Part shown: piece by piece, positions 50,201 to 61,940 of the stretch | Layout: the number at the start of each line of letters is the position of its first letter | Position numbering within the stretch: the stretch's first letter is position 1 | Notes under the pieces: generated by a model | The model's database searches: none | What the model saw: the letters and a program-made list of their open reading frames with translations, nothing else | What the model was told of the DNA's origin: nothing | Translations under genes and position numbers: made by a program | DNA from: Auriscalpium vulgare | Lineage: Eukaryota > Basidiomycota > Agaricomycetes > Russulales > Auriscalpiaceae | NCBI GenBank assembly: GCA_019915015.1 | Contig: JAHBBC010000061.1 | Coordinates: forward strand, 24,109-88,108 | Length of the DNA stretch: 64,000 nt | Direction: 5' to 3'

Positions 50201-50943
50201 CCGAGGGTAGAAAGATCGACTCCTGTGAGCTGGCAGCCGAACGTCTCCCGGAGGAGAAGGATGATGTGGGCCATATCGAACGCAACAAACGTCTTCCTGG
50301 GCGCTCGGAAGATGTTCTGCACGCAGGATCGGTCGAGAGGTCGTTGGGTGGAGTTCACTACGTCCCAAGAGATATGCGCGACCTCCGTCGGAGTGGCAAA
50401 AGCGATGGCGACCACTTGGCCACGGGGTGACAGGGCCACTGCTACGGCTACAAACTGCGCCTTCAATCTGTCGACCCATTCCGCAGCTTCGACGACCTCC
50501 GACGAGGAGAACCAAAGACACTGGACCTTCTTCGGGCTGAGGATATCTTGCACCAAGTGGCTGCGACGCATTCTGGATCGGTGTAGGGAGTGGGCATGAA
50601 ACGGAGCAGCAGCTGGAAGCGACCACGCCTGCTGGTGTAAATTATGTAAAGCCCTTGCAGCGTGCTTCTGTGAAAGACCCTCCTGCCTGCAGGCCGCGAG
50701 GAAAGAACGATCAGAGAAGACGGGCACATGCCTTGGTGCGCAGCAGAGAGCATTCAAAGCTGCGGAGATGCCCGTTTTCTAGAAAGTCACGGTGACAGGG
50801 TGCATGGAGGGTGGCGAGCCCGTGCAAACTGTAGTTAGGCAAGCCATATACTTGACTTGAAGTCTTTCCCCGAACGAACCGCAATCTTTTGGATACTTCT
50901 GTTGCCTGCCTTGCGAGTTGATGATACCATCATATGCAAATCA
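47254..50943 (-). CDS. SF1 (UPF1/DNA2-like) helicase, multi-exon
   Basis: ATP-dependent nucleic-acid helicase. Motifs in order: Walker A GPPGTGKTTT near 49210, motif Ia WITAQKNVAVKNIA, motif II VVDEASQ near 48780, motif III GDPKQ near 48640, QYRMP restored across an intron near 48430, VYTVDSFQ joined to GHEADFIIASSVR near 48000, and NVMLSRCKCGLVLV near 47900. This set is the UPF1-like subset of superfamily 1. The Pro-rich C-terminal 120 residues are disordered-looking. The N-terminal 400 residues contain FVAVAVALSPRGQVVAIAFA and KTFVAFDMAHIILLLRETF, reminiscent of a degenerate exonuclease (RNase H-like) fold, which is inference. The start is uncertain: MMVSSTRKAG at 50943 lies upstream of an intron joining KDFKS to KTGISAALN. 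Likely role in RNA or DNA metabolism. Confidence 0.75.
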
Positions 50944-51418
50944 TATCTGCGACGGCTGGAAGTGCATACCTTTCGTTGGGCGTTTTCGCGGCTCTTCCGA
51001 CAGCCAATTGAACTTGAACCTACATACTTGAACCTATTCCTATTGCAAAGACTTGCAAACAAGGCCAAACATGGAACCTGCCGGCGGCTGCCGGCTGCGG
51101 GCCTCAGGATGCCACTAGTTGTCCATCTCGTATTCTGGCTGCATGAGGTTGTCTAGCTGACTTCTTGTTTGAACATGTCGACTGCATATACTTCTTCATC
51201 GAGGTGAGCAGCTATTCGCCCTCCTCATACCATTTTTCGTTGTCATCGAGCCCTTTTCTGGAAATCTAGAAAGCCGTCCGCTCTGATTATGATACTACAA
51301 CAAATATAGGACTGTAGGGACAAATCACAGCGTATCACAGCGCAAAATCAGCCAATCCGGATAGGATTCACATATGAGATAATCAGGTATGTTGCGTTCC
51401 CGAGAGACAGTGTACACA
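50944..51418. other. intergenic region between helicase and MFS genes
   Basis: Promoter side of the helicase and 3' flank of the transporter gene. The helicase may start further upstream than modelled. No other feature is supported. Confidence 0.35.
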
Positions 51419-54298
51419 TCACCGGATGAGGAAGCTGTGGCATATGGCCAGTGTGCACGCTGCGGCGCACACGAAGAACCCAATGTAGTACCCGCCGGGA
51501 TTGCCGTCCACAGACGTGGACCACAGCTAATTTAAGGATGTCGACGTCAGATCATGACTCACAGTGGTGAACAAAAGACTCACGTAGCCTCCGAGAATGG
51601 GTCCGAAACACCGCGCAAGGCTGACGATGCTCTGAGCGATACCGTTGGCGAGGCCGACCACCGGCGGCGGAGACACTGGTCACAGTCAGCAGCCGTCCGC
51701 CCGGAGCTCGCAAGGAGGGAGGACGTACTATAATTCAACAATATCGATACAGACGTGTATGCGAATGTTGTCCCACAATATCGCACAGCTGTGCTTACTG
51801 CCAGCACTATGTACGTTGCGTCAGTTTGGGCCGCTTATGCCGGCGCCGTACGGCTTTCACTCACAAGCCATCAAGAAGAAGTTGCCATCCTCCGCGGGGC
51901 TTGCGAACACACGATACATTGTGACGGTCAGATATGCGGGAATGAAGAGGAAGGAGCCCAGGCGGAACATCGACAGATGCGAGAATCGTCCACGTGGAGG
52001 CCTTCGCGTATGTAATGTTAATCGAGGTGGACTTGTTAGGAATGTACTGGCTCACCCAATATTACTATGATGACCTACGATAAGCTCAGGGAAGGCTGAA
52101 CGACGCGATTGGGGACTCACGGATAGAGATAGAACTGATATGCGATTTGCGCCAGACACATAAGCGCAGCTGGGAGGAGATGTCAGCATTTTCACAATAC
52201 GAGCGTGGATACTCGACACGAACTTAGCTGCGAGAAATGACCTGCGTTGAGGTTGAGACCTCCAGATTCATATTTCCTACAGTAAAGACGTGGTCAGCAA
52301 ACGCCAAGGAAAGAAACAGATTGCAATGCGCACGAAACAAGATACGACAAGAAAATCATGTCGTGTGTCGTCGAATGGAGCGCCAACAAGCCATATTGCG
52401 TGATGATCAGCCACGGCAGCTGGCTCATCAGCCCGGGTTGCTTCTCTTGCACGCTCTCTAGAGCTACGTCCGCGACCCCCAGCACATCTTCTCCCTGGAG
52501 GAGCTTCTGCGCCTCCACCACTGCAGGCGGTGTACGCACGCCAGAATGAGAAAATATGCCTGGCACAGCATTCGAGTAACGGCGCGGCGGCGAGGTGAAG
52601 TCGGGGCTGCCAAGGTCGTTGGCGGGATTCGGAGATGGTGAGAAGAAGGCGCGCGATGAGGAGGGCCGGCGGCCGGCGGCAGACGCGAAGGACGGTCGGG
52701 GGCGCTGGGAGGCAACGGATGTCCGGCGCGGGGGCACCAGCGGGCTAGCAAATTTCTTCCCTTTCCGTGTCGGCGTGTCGTCCAGTGCAACCTCATCCTC
52801 CTCATCGTCTTCCATTTCATCGAACACGTCCATCTCGTCGTCCGTCTCGCTCTCGAAGACCTCCTCGTTGTCCACATTCATGGCAGCGGCGACCCACAGG
52901 TCCGCTATGTTCGTCACTGCGTTCTCATTCGCCATCAGCAGGCGCTGTGCGAAGTTGCGCTCGCCGCCCTCGGTTCCGTCGCCAGGAGCTGTGGCGCCGC
53001 TGCCTCGCCGCCGCATAAGCACGCTGCTCGAGCTCCCCCGACGATAAGAGTGGTGGGTTGTTGCGTTGCTCGCGAGGCGTGGCCGCAGGCTCTGGGGGGC
53101 GCCGCTGTAACCGTACGCAGAGCCATTTGCGCGGCTGGTCCGGGAGAACGTGCGCCGGCCCGGAATGGCCAGCGGGACGGGCGGTGTGGACGCGCCGTGC
53201 GGTTCGGGAGGCACACGGCTGGCGAAGTATCCAGAAACCTTTCGTGAGACACGTTTCAGGCCGCCGATAAGTCCTGGAGGTGATGACGTCGGGCTGGACG
53301 GCGCGGAGTCCTCTTCGGGGATGGTCGCGTGAGCTGGGTCGGGGGTCGACTTCTCCAAGGGAAGCCGGATGGCGCCCTCGCGCGGACCGCCGTCGGGGCC
53401 CAGGAAGAGGGTGAGGAAGGAGGCGAGGAAGGTGACAGATGAAGCGATGATGGTGGGAAGGAGGTAGGGATATTCCACAAAGAGCGGAATTGAGTTGAAC
53501 ACTTCGGGCCACTTCTTCGCGGGTGTCTCAACTAGGGCAGAGATAAGCAGATACGATGGCGGGGTGCGTAGAGCACTTACATGCTCCGCCAACGATGGCA
53601 CCCGCAACACCACCAAAGCCCCAGCAGAAACCAAGGATAGCATATGCACGGCCTTCGTTGCTGGGGTCCGTGATCACTGTGACGCAGCTACGCGCGACGC
53701 CAATTGCGCCGGCGAAAACACCCTGCATCATGCGGATACACACCGCCTGCTTCAGCGTCTTGGACGTTCCGAACAGCGCGCACGTCAGGGAGCCGCCAAA
53801 CAAAGAGATGAACAGCACGAGCCGCTGGCCGTGTTTGTTCGCCACGGTCGCCCAGAGCAGCGATGTCAAGAATTGCGTGAGGAAGAACGTCGCGACGAGC
53901 ACGCCAGTCCAGAACCCAACGTCCGCCTCGTCGGAGAACTCGCCAAATCCTTCGACCATGAACAAGAGGAACGGCATGGAGACGTTCGCGGTGAGGAACT
54001 CGCCGAGGAGCGTAATGGATAGGACAATCATGGACAGCTTGGGTAGAGGCGTGGCATAAACCTCACTGGATGGCTGCAGCGCACTGGGTATAGGCGGGCG
54101 TTCGTCTGGTGTGCCCGCGATAACGTTCTCCTCATCTGCCGTGCCTCGCCATCGAGCCAGAAAGCTAGACCGCCGATTCTGAAGAAAGGAAACGCGACCA
54201 GGACGCGGGTTCGGATTGAAGGCGTCGTCTTCTGCCGCGTTCCCCTCCTCGACACCGAATACTCTGCGCGGTGGTGGGTCTGCTGGGCTTGCCGACAT
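51419..54298 (-). CDS. MFS transporter with long acidic central loop
   Basis: Multi-exon membrane transporter starting at MSASPADPPPRRVFG (54298) and ending TLAICHSFLIR. About 80 cytosolic residues precede the first membrane helix (LSMIVLSITLLGEFLTANV). The N-terminal half continues with VGFWTGVLVATFFLTQFLTS, GVARSCVTVITDPSNEG and AYAILGFCWGFGGVAGAIVGG. After EYPYLLPTIIASSVTFLASFL comes an unusually long loop of roughly 250 residues, rich in Ser and Arg and containing the acidic run DEMDVFDEMEDDEEDEV. The C-terminal helices include VVGLANGIAQSIVSLARCFG. The layout fits the MFS group of yeast YCR023C and plant ZIFL-type carriers; the substrate is unknown. Exact exon limits in 51419-52300 were not all resolved. 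Confidence 0.78.
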
Positions 54299-54728
54299 CT
54301 CGTGGGACGCCGACGATGGCGATTCGTCAATGCTAGAGCAGGATGAAAAGTGAGGGCAGAGGAAGGGGGTGGTGGTGAGGGTGATGTGGTGGGCGGCTGT
54401 AAAGCTGCGCGTGCTCGAGTTGGAAACTTGGAACGCTCTCCGCGTTTGGCAGTCGTGACGTCGTGTCCTAGGATTTTTGAATTTGTCTTGAAACTGAGTC
54501 CTTCATCAACTGAAGCTGATATAAATCTCCAGATTTCTTTTGATTCGTTATATATATGCCTTGAGCTCAGATTATTAAATCACGAACGCGTCCCAGGCGT
54601 AGGCTTGGCAAGGCTCGGCCACCTAAATGAAATGTTTGCACCTGTTGTCCAAAGGCCTTCGATGCTAACAAGAACAAACAACGCCGACAGTTCTCCGGGC
54701 AACGCGCCCAAGTCTTGGCGCTCACAGA
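54299..54728. other. bidirectional promoter region
   Basis: 430 bp between the divergent starts of the MFS transporter (minus) and methionyl-tRNA formyltransferase (plus). No gene is supported. Confidence 0.45.
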
Positions 54729-56116
54729 ATGCTTCACCCCCTACCATTTCTAAATAAACTCCATCTCAAAGTCCTAGCGCCTGCTAGGCCACGCGGTACT
54801 TTAGCTGTTCGAACCAGACATGACCGATACTATTCCGTGGCTCGTCCCGAACCATTCAAGATTCTGTTTTTCGGACGAGACGAGTTCTCGTGCACTGTCT
54901 TTCGAGAACTGTACAGTGCGAGAGGTTAGTGGGGACTTTTTCCTATATCTGACGAAACGCTGAACTACTCTGCGCAGATGTCTGGCAACATATCAGCATT
55001 GTGACACACCCTGACGAGTGGGTCGGACGACGTCGGTCAAAGCCCTCTGTCTGTGAGCCCTCTGTATGATACGCGCAATCTACCACTGCTGATGTTTTCT
55101 ATAGCACCGCTGAAAGACCTCGGTGACGAGCTCGAAGTCCCTGTAGTCACCATCCCCCCGAAACCGGGCTACCGCAAGCTGCCGTCCCTGGTAAACTGGC
55201 CCGTAAGTCGTGAACACACCGACATCACTCGAATTCTCACCCGCCTATCCAAGCTTAGCTTCCATCTCCGTTCTCAGAGCCTGGCAATCCCCGCCACCTT
55301 CTTCTCACCGCGTCCTTCGGGCGTATACTCCCGTGGTCAATGCTCCGCAACTTTGGCCCTGATCGCAGGCTCAACGTGCACCCCTCACTGCTCCCAGACT
55401 ACCGCGGGCCCTCTCCCATTCAACACACAGTCTTTAATCGTGAGAGGCAGACTGGCGTGTCCATCATAGAGATGACGCGGTTCACGGAGGGTGTCGACAC
55501 CGGTGACATATATGGACAGAGCGCTGTGGTGAGTGGTCTCTGCAATGCGTTGCCGCTCACATCTGAGTCATTTGCATAGCGTGTGCCGCCGGACAGCACG
55601 TTCATGTCCTTGCGTGCGTTACTCGCAGACGAGGGCGGCAAGCTGCTTGTATCAACACTTCGCTCTCTACTCTCAGACACGCCCCCGGTACCACGCCCCC
55701 AAGCCCCAAAGGGCTCTCCTCATTCATACCCCTTCGCGGAGCTTGTAAAAACCGAAGACTCGCATGCATCCTTCGTCCACTGCTCAGCGGCCGATCTCGT
55801 CCAGCGCCACCGCGCCTTCGGCCACCACAAGCCGCTCACGACGCGCCTCCGCATCCCGAAGCTCGTGCAGCTGCACGACCCCGTGGCGCTCGACGCGTTG
55901 GACCCTCCGGACAAACTCCCACGTGCGCCCGGGCATGCGGTCTATGAGCGCAAGATGGACACCGTTGTGGTGCGGTGTGCGGGCGGGAGTGTGCTCGCTG
56001 TGCCGCGTTTAAAGACACAGGACAAGAATCTGATATCAGCGAAGGACTGGTGGAATGGAGTCCCGGATGCATGGAAGGAACCGGAGGGCACGGTGAGATT
56101 CAGTGAGTTTGATTGA
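54729..56116 (+). CDS. FMT1: mitochondrial methionyl-tRNA formyltransferase
   Basis: Adds a formyl group from 10-formyl-tetrahydrofolate to initiator Met-tRNA in mitochondria. Exons 54729-54924, 54978-55052, 55105-55202, 55259-55528 and 55580-56116 join in phase to 392 codons; introns are 51-56 bp, GT-AG. The N-terminal 40 residues are basic and lack acidic residues until the core, as expected of a mitochondrial presequence. The core starts FKILFFGRDEFS, has ASFGRILPWSMLRNF, and the signature NVHPSLLPDYRGPSPIQHT with the catalytic Asn/His and the SLLPxxRGxxP motif, then VDTGDIYGQ. The C-terminal domain includes LISAKDWWNGV. Length suits fungal mitochondrial enzymes. Confidence 0.92.
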
Positions 56117-56398
56117 TAGCCATCCGTGCACGCGCGTTCCTTCGCGCGCGTGGCCTATGGCCTCGAAGCCACACAGCCCAAGCGCTAGCTCAGATATTGT
56201 GACGTAGTAATGGATGGGGACTGTGATCCCGTCGTGAGAGAGGGAAAGCAGAAAGCGCCACCGACTTGACACGAGCCGCCACGCAACTATTTTGCGTACA
56301 TAGTAACTGTGCCCTGCTGCGTTGCGGTCATCGAACCACTCGCACTGCGCAGCTTCAGAAAGTGATTCAAGCGCCTTCGTTTATGACGCCAATGCAGC

Positions 56399-57626
56399 CT
56401 ATGATTCTGCTCGCATACAATTACAGTACAGCCGTTGCCCAGGGGACTTCACCACTTCTCGTGAGCCGGACGAACTAACGATGCCGATCAGTCTGTTATA
56501 ATCTACACACAACAAAGCGAAAGGCGTACGATCGAGCTCCCAGGTCCAGGCGGACCGGTCCTGGTTCGCGAGGTACAAGTAGGACTGCAGGAACGTCAGA
56601 TAGGGGCCAGGATGCTCTGGGAAGTGTACGGACCTTCGCGATACTCTCAGGATCGAGCCGAACGTCTGCATTGTCGGCCCATGATGGGTCGCGGTTGCTG
56701 CGTTGTTTGTCCGTGGCGATAGCTGACAATTTGTTAATCCCAATACCTCAGCACGGGTCTGAACAGCTCCATACCTCCATCTATGACAGCCTGAAACCAC
56801 AATTGTCAGTTCTGCTTGTCGTCACTACCACCATAGGACTTACATGTGCGACCTGAGAATTCCCGGCATTCAATTACAATGACGGTAAATAGTGAGCTAA
56901 AATCTACTCACATGAATATTCTGCTTCCCGAACTCCTTGGCAAGGCTCTGCGACAGCGATCGCAAGCTGAACTTGCCCGCCGCAAACGCCGAAGTCGTCA
57001 CGTTCCCCCTTATCGACGCCGTCGCGCCTGTGAACAGCAAGGTGCCGCGCTTCCCGTTGTCATCGAGCGCCTGGTCCTTGAACGTCGACACCGCCTCCTT
57101 TGCGAATGCAAAGGCCCCCTTGACGTTGGAGTCAGTGACCTTGTCGATGTCTTCCTCGGTGATCTGCAGGAAGGGCTTCCAGACGCCGATGCCGGCGTTG
57201 TAAAGCGCGACGCGGATCTCGGAGTCCGGCCAGTGCTTCTTGATCGCGGAGAAGGCAGTCTCGACGTCCTTGTAGGTGTAGGCAGCGATCGGGAACGCTT
57301 CGGCCTGTGCAGTATTTGAGTAACCGGCTCTCGGACGGACATGTGAAGTGTGCGCACCTCTCCCTTGGCCTTCAGCTCGCCCGCAAACTTGGTAAGCTCA
57401 TCGCTCTTTCGTGCTATGAGGGCGACGCGGTAGCCTGCGTTCAAGAAGACGCGGCTGTACATCCGTAAGAACCAGCGCTAGATTAGACACGAACGACCTA
57501 CGCCGAGGCGCCTCCGGTTCCTATTCAACCAAGTCAGCGGCCACCCAGATGAGCCAACCACACAAGCATCAACGCACCAGACCCATTCCCAACCCCAGCG
57601 ACGACAAAGATGGGACGCGGGGTCAT
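56399..57626 (-). CDS. short-chain dehydrogenase/reductase, active-site Tyr replaced
   Basis: NAD(P)-dependent oxidoreductase of the SDR fold. The start MTPRPIFVVAGVGNGSG at 57626 gives the beta-alpha dinucleotide-binding turn, continuing through a mini-exon to GTGGASARVFLNAGYRVALIARK. Later motifs are ALYNAGIGVWKPF, GTLLFTGATASIRG and SAFAAGKFSLRSLSQSLAKEFG. The usual catalytic YxxxK reads F-A-A-G-K, so the Tyr is Phe. Downstream ADNADVRLDPESIAK joins SYLYLANQDRSAWTWELD. The 3' end is unresolved: the open frame runs to 56399, but an additional intron after ELD is possible. It has many small introns. Confidence 0.78.
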
Positions 57627-58189
57627 ATTGTTTGATGATAGGGAGCTAACGAGCGATTGCTGTCGAACCAAGGGACACCCACGGTCTTATAAATGGTCAA
57701 CTGGCGAAAGGATGGATGCGACGTCATCTTCGGTGCACGGGCGATGAGTGAGCACATGGCCGAGGCGCTTGAGCAGTCCTTGGGAGCAAGAAGATTATTG
57801 GTCACCGGTCACCGTCGTCGATGTTTCTCAGCCGCTTACGCGTCGACGCGTTCACTGTCTCCTTTCAAACGCTCAGAGTCACACCGTCTAGCTGGCGCTC
57901 GCCGAAGGATTGCCCGGAAGGTCGTAGGCCAGCACAAAAGTCGCGCTCTGCAGGTCGCTACTCGCGAGCGAGAGCCTCTCTTTGTGCACGCATGCCAGGA
58001 ACAACCTCCGGCGCCTTCCGGCGCACGCCCACCGTGACGAAGGACGTGCTACATTGCACAGTGTACGCGCCCGGCGCCGTCCCACACGATTATATTCACA
58101 GATGTATTTACATTCATACAAACTCCCTGAAAGCTTTAGTCGTTACCATCCGGATTTTTGTCACAATTCACCGTGCATACTGGCACGCA
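57627..58189. other. intergenic region between P450 and SDR genes
   Basis: Promoter region of the SDR gene and 3' flank of the P450 gene. No gene is supported. Confidence 0.4.
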
Positions 58190-60495
58190 TCACCTGCGAA
58201 CGGCAGTCACGAGGAGAGGCATATCATCTGCCGGTTCTATCAGAGAAACCGTCAAATAATCTCAATAGTGTCAATTCAAAATACACACTCATCGTTACCG
58301 CGTTGGTCGGGCGCGCGACTTGGCCCTCGCATGACGGCGCGAACTCGAAGTTGGCTACCAAGGCCCTGCGCACACACGTTCGCAATCAGCATCAGAATAT
58401 TATATGCGATGCACGCACGCAAGGACGGCCTTCATCTCGGATATGCTCATCGCCTTCCCAATGCACGCGTGCGGGCCAGCTATGAAGGACATCATAGAGA
58501 AGGACGTGTTGCGAAGGTTAAGCCAGCGCTCAGGGCGGAACTGGTCGGCGTCAGGGCCCCAGATCTCTTCCCGAGTGTTGATGGTGCGCAACTGCAATGA
58601 CATGTTTAATCAGCCGATAGCTTGAAAGAAGTGCTACGTACTGGGATGTGAAGCTGGGTACCCTTTGGAACGTAGACGCCGTCGATCCAGTCGCTCTTCT
58701 CCGCCACGCGCGTTGTCGCAAACACTGGCGGTAGTATACGTAGACTCTCCATGCTGAACGTCGTCCATCAGCTCTGACCCTCTATTCTCAGTAGGCAGCG
58801 CAACGCACACAACGCAGTCGAGCATCTTCAGATCTTTGAGAACGCGATAGTCCGGGCGATCCGTCTCCGCGAAGATGGGCGCCACCTCCTCACGGAGCTT
58901 CTGCTGGTATACTGGATTAATAGCGAGAAGCCAGAACATCTGGGGGATGGGTGGGGAAATTAAACATTCGCGTCGCAGAAAGTGGTTCTAAACGTACCCA
59001 GCAAAGACTAGTCGCAATAGATTCTTGTCCGGCTCCCACGAACGTCAACTTCCGAAAGACGTGAGTTACAACTTCAAAACGAGCAGAAAAGTAGAGCCGA
59101 CGCACGACTTGGTCAACGAGAGCTTCCTCACTGAGTTTGTACCCGCCCTTAGTTTCACGTTGGCGTGCACGCACAAGGAGGCTCATGATGTCGTTCCCCG
59201 TCGACATGTTTTCTATGTCATGCGCAAGCTTCTCCGCGAGCAGTTCTCGCGATATGCGACGTACACAGTGTATGGAGTTGATGAAGGTTGTCACGGGAGC
59301 TGCGCAGGCGGCCATTTTAGCAACGACACGGCGCGGATCAGGCACAAGAGAATACATACCGAGGGCGGGGCACGCCTTCCACACGTTGCGAGATTTGTAG
59401 CCAATGTCAGAGGACAGAAAGCGCGGCATTCCCGGTATGGCGACCAGGGCTGAGAACTTGACGAAGTTGATGCCTACGGCGTACATATATCGGCAGGGTT
59501 TCCTTGTGACTGCACGGCAGCACTCACCCGACTGAAGCTCGAGCAGGTCTTTGTACGCCTTTGCTAGCTCATTCTGAGGATTCAACAAGGAATTTGAGTC
59601 GTATCCGAAGGCAGTCTCGCAGATCATATCAAGTGCGACTTTGCTCACTGTCATGGTTATATCCCGGGATTAGATTTCGGAGGAGCTGGAAGATGTGCGA
59701 GAACGATGCTTACTCCATCCGTAGAGAGGAACTACCTTTCCCTTCGAGGTGCCAGAGACGAGCGATTTCACCACACCTAGAAGGCTTGATCAACGTGAGT
59801 TAGGATGGTCACTTCATCAGCATAATTGGTCCACGTACTTGTTGATCGCGCGGTAGTACATGTCTGTCCCTGGAGGAAGCGGGTATATTCTGATCAGTTC
59901 TGCAGTGGCAAGCGCAAGTTGACTCACGCGCCATCAGGTTGACCGAAGAAAAAGCGGGGCTCATAGCCTTGCGCATCTGCCTGTGGTCATTTCCAGTGAC
60001 CGTCAAGAGACCATAACCAGCCAAAAGCCCCAAAAGATTTCTCAGGAATCCCGGCTGCCGCCCATGAGAACCAAAGCGAGACGCGCGACATTGAGCTCAC
60101 CCTAGGATAGTTCACCCAGTCGGACACAAGTATCTTGTGCAGGGCCTCAGGCCGTAGGACCATCAAGCGCTCTTGGCCAAGTGGACCAACAGTGCGCACC
60201 ATGCCTCCATACTGTTTCGCCCATTCGCTCTGGATGCTGCCCCCAGACTCCGAGATTGCAAGTTTCCGGAAGTGCCCGAGGATCGTGTTTTCGAGCGGTG
60301 GGCCAGGGATATGTCGGAGGGGCGAGAAGTAGCGCGGGTATACGAGCCAACAGAATGCACAATAAAGGGTAGATATACCTGTGTAGATGACCGACGTCAG
60401 ATACAATATGCAACTTGAGAGACACTCATACCAATTATGATCAGCAGGATGTATCCGGGACTGGCCGCGCTGTTGATGACATTGAAGGAATACAT
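58190..60495 (-). CDS. microsomal cytochrome P450 monooxygenase
   Basis: Membrane-anchored haem monooxygenase. ATG at 60495 starts MYSFNVINSAASPGYILLIIIG, joined over a 53 bp intron (60379-60431) to ISTLYCAFCWLVYP, the membrane anchor, followed by the proline hinge HIPGPP. Central conserved pieces are GNDHRQMRKAMSPAFS (helix C), the I-helix GAGQESIA, the ExxR motif ESLR in ESLRILPPVFATTR near 58745, and PERW before the haem loop FIAGPHACIG near 58480, where Cys ligates iron. The last intron (58237-58288) restores the typical ending VTMKPADDMPLLV. All P450 motifs appear intact. It belongs to the expanded basidiomycete P450s of uncertain substrate. The interior exon boundaries were not all fixed. 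Confidence 0.88.
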
Positions 60496-61383
60496 GACTG
60501 CGCGCTGTGCTTAGCGGGGAGGAGGTCGAACTTGTTGAAGTGTCTACTCATATGCAACGTCTCTTAAGAACACGCACGGCATGTGGTGTTTGAGAAAATA
60601 AAACGTCGAAAAACTCCGGCAACGTTGGGAAGCATCCAGATTGCGAGTCCACAAGGCTTGTGGAAGCATCCCCAAATTTCTCCATCGCCCTCTCTGACGA
60701 CCCGTTGGCTGTGCGATCGGCAAGCCCCATCCAGTCACTCGGCAAAACGATCTACACCCACCTGGCAACGCGACCCTTGCAGCAAACGGAGGCGCGGTCG
60801 ACGAGAAGGCTGACATCCACCTGAGAACGACCCGCGCAGCACCAAGACAGTCGCTTATTCGACAACAAGACGATGCATTAAATTAGAAACAGTTCCCGAG
60901 AAGCAAGAGCCGAGACCAAGAAAGGCGCCCAGCTAGACGTGATACGCCTCCAGACACGGCAACTGGTTTATGTGCGGGAACCGGCACGGGTCGGCAAACG
61001 ATGGACGGCAAGACTGAGGGACCGTGATGCACGAAGCGAGCCTGGGTAGTAGTAGGACAGAGAATCCGCAGGGCCGCCGTGTCTTCAACGTCGAAGTTTC
61101 AACGAAACGTCGAAGTTTCAACGAAACGTCGAAGTTTCAACGAAACGTCGAAGCTTCAACGAACACCAGTCCAACTGAAAAGGCAGACATTGATACAGTA
61201 CTGGTGTTGATGGCGGATAGAAGCAAAGCGGCGTCCTCCGGCACGGGAGCCGCTCGTCCGATGCTGAATCGAGCAGCCCTGCTGTCGACAGGGGACCAGC
61301 GCCGTAAGCACGGCAGGAGCCATGCGAGCGGCGAGGGATATGGAGAGGAGCTGTCGAAGCGAAGCCGCCAAAAACAAAGCGCA
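60496..61383. other. intergenic region with a minisatellite
   Basis: Promoter region of the P450 plus spacer up to the 2.3 kb inverted-repeat element. The only structure is the 19 bp tandem repeat at 61089-61164. Confidence 0.4.
61089..61164 (+). repeat. 19 bp tandem repeat, four copies
   Basis: Unit CGTCGAAGTTTCAACGAAA occurs three times exactly and a fourth time with changes (AAGCTTC, last base). Within each unit GTTTC and GAAAC are complementary, so the array can form small hairpins. Confidence 0.85.
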
Positions 61384-61406
61384 TACTATCGGTAGACCAC
61401 TAGTGA
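61384..61406 (+). repeat. left 23 bp terminal inverted repeat
   Basis: Exact reverse complement of 63661-63683. Confidence 0.85.
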
Positions 61407-61940
61407 CCGCTCTCACGGTCCCCATTTATTGCAACCCTGTCATGACCAACTTTTTTTCTTCACATTTTTGCATAAACAGATCTATTGAGGTCTACATCAG
61501 AAAAAGCAAACGTCTCAGTGACAGCGGGATAGGTCCTGACAGAGCCGACTGAGATGACGAGATTTCGGGCCAGTGCCGAGACGGCTAGATCCGAAATGAC
61601 CATATAAGAGAGAGCTGTCTCAGTCAAGAGACCCGCGTCTGTAACGAGCCAGCAGCCTCCGTCGTCAGACAGCTGATCCTGAGCTCGCGAAGGTTGAAGC
61701 TGTCTACTCTGCCTCGGGGAGACTACCTCCGTCCCCAACCACACCGAGCCAATCCCGCACGGAGGAGAAACACGATGATATTGTGTGATATGGGCATTAA
61801 GAAGTATTGATAAGTATTAAGTGGTTTGGAATTACAAACGATAAGTAGGCGAAGGCGCTGAAGACAGCGAACTCGAATGGGATTTTCCTCCGCAAGCGCA
61901 CGCCGCCTCAGCTTCGTCAAACACTCCCAGCGAACCTCAT

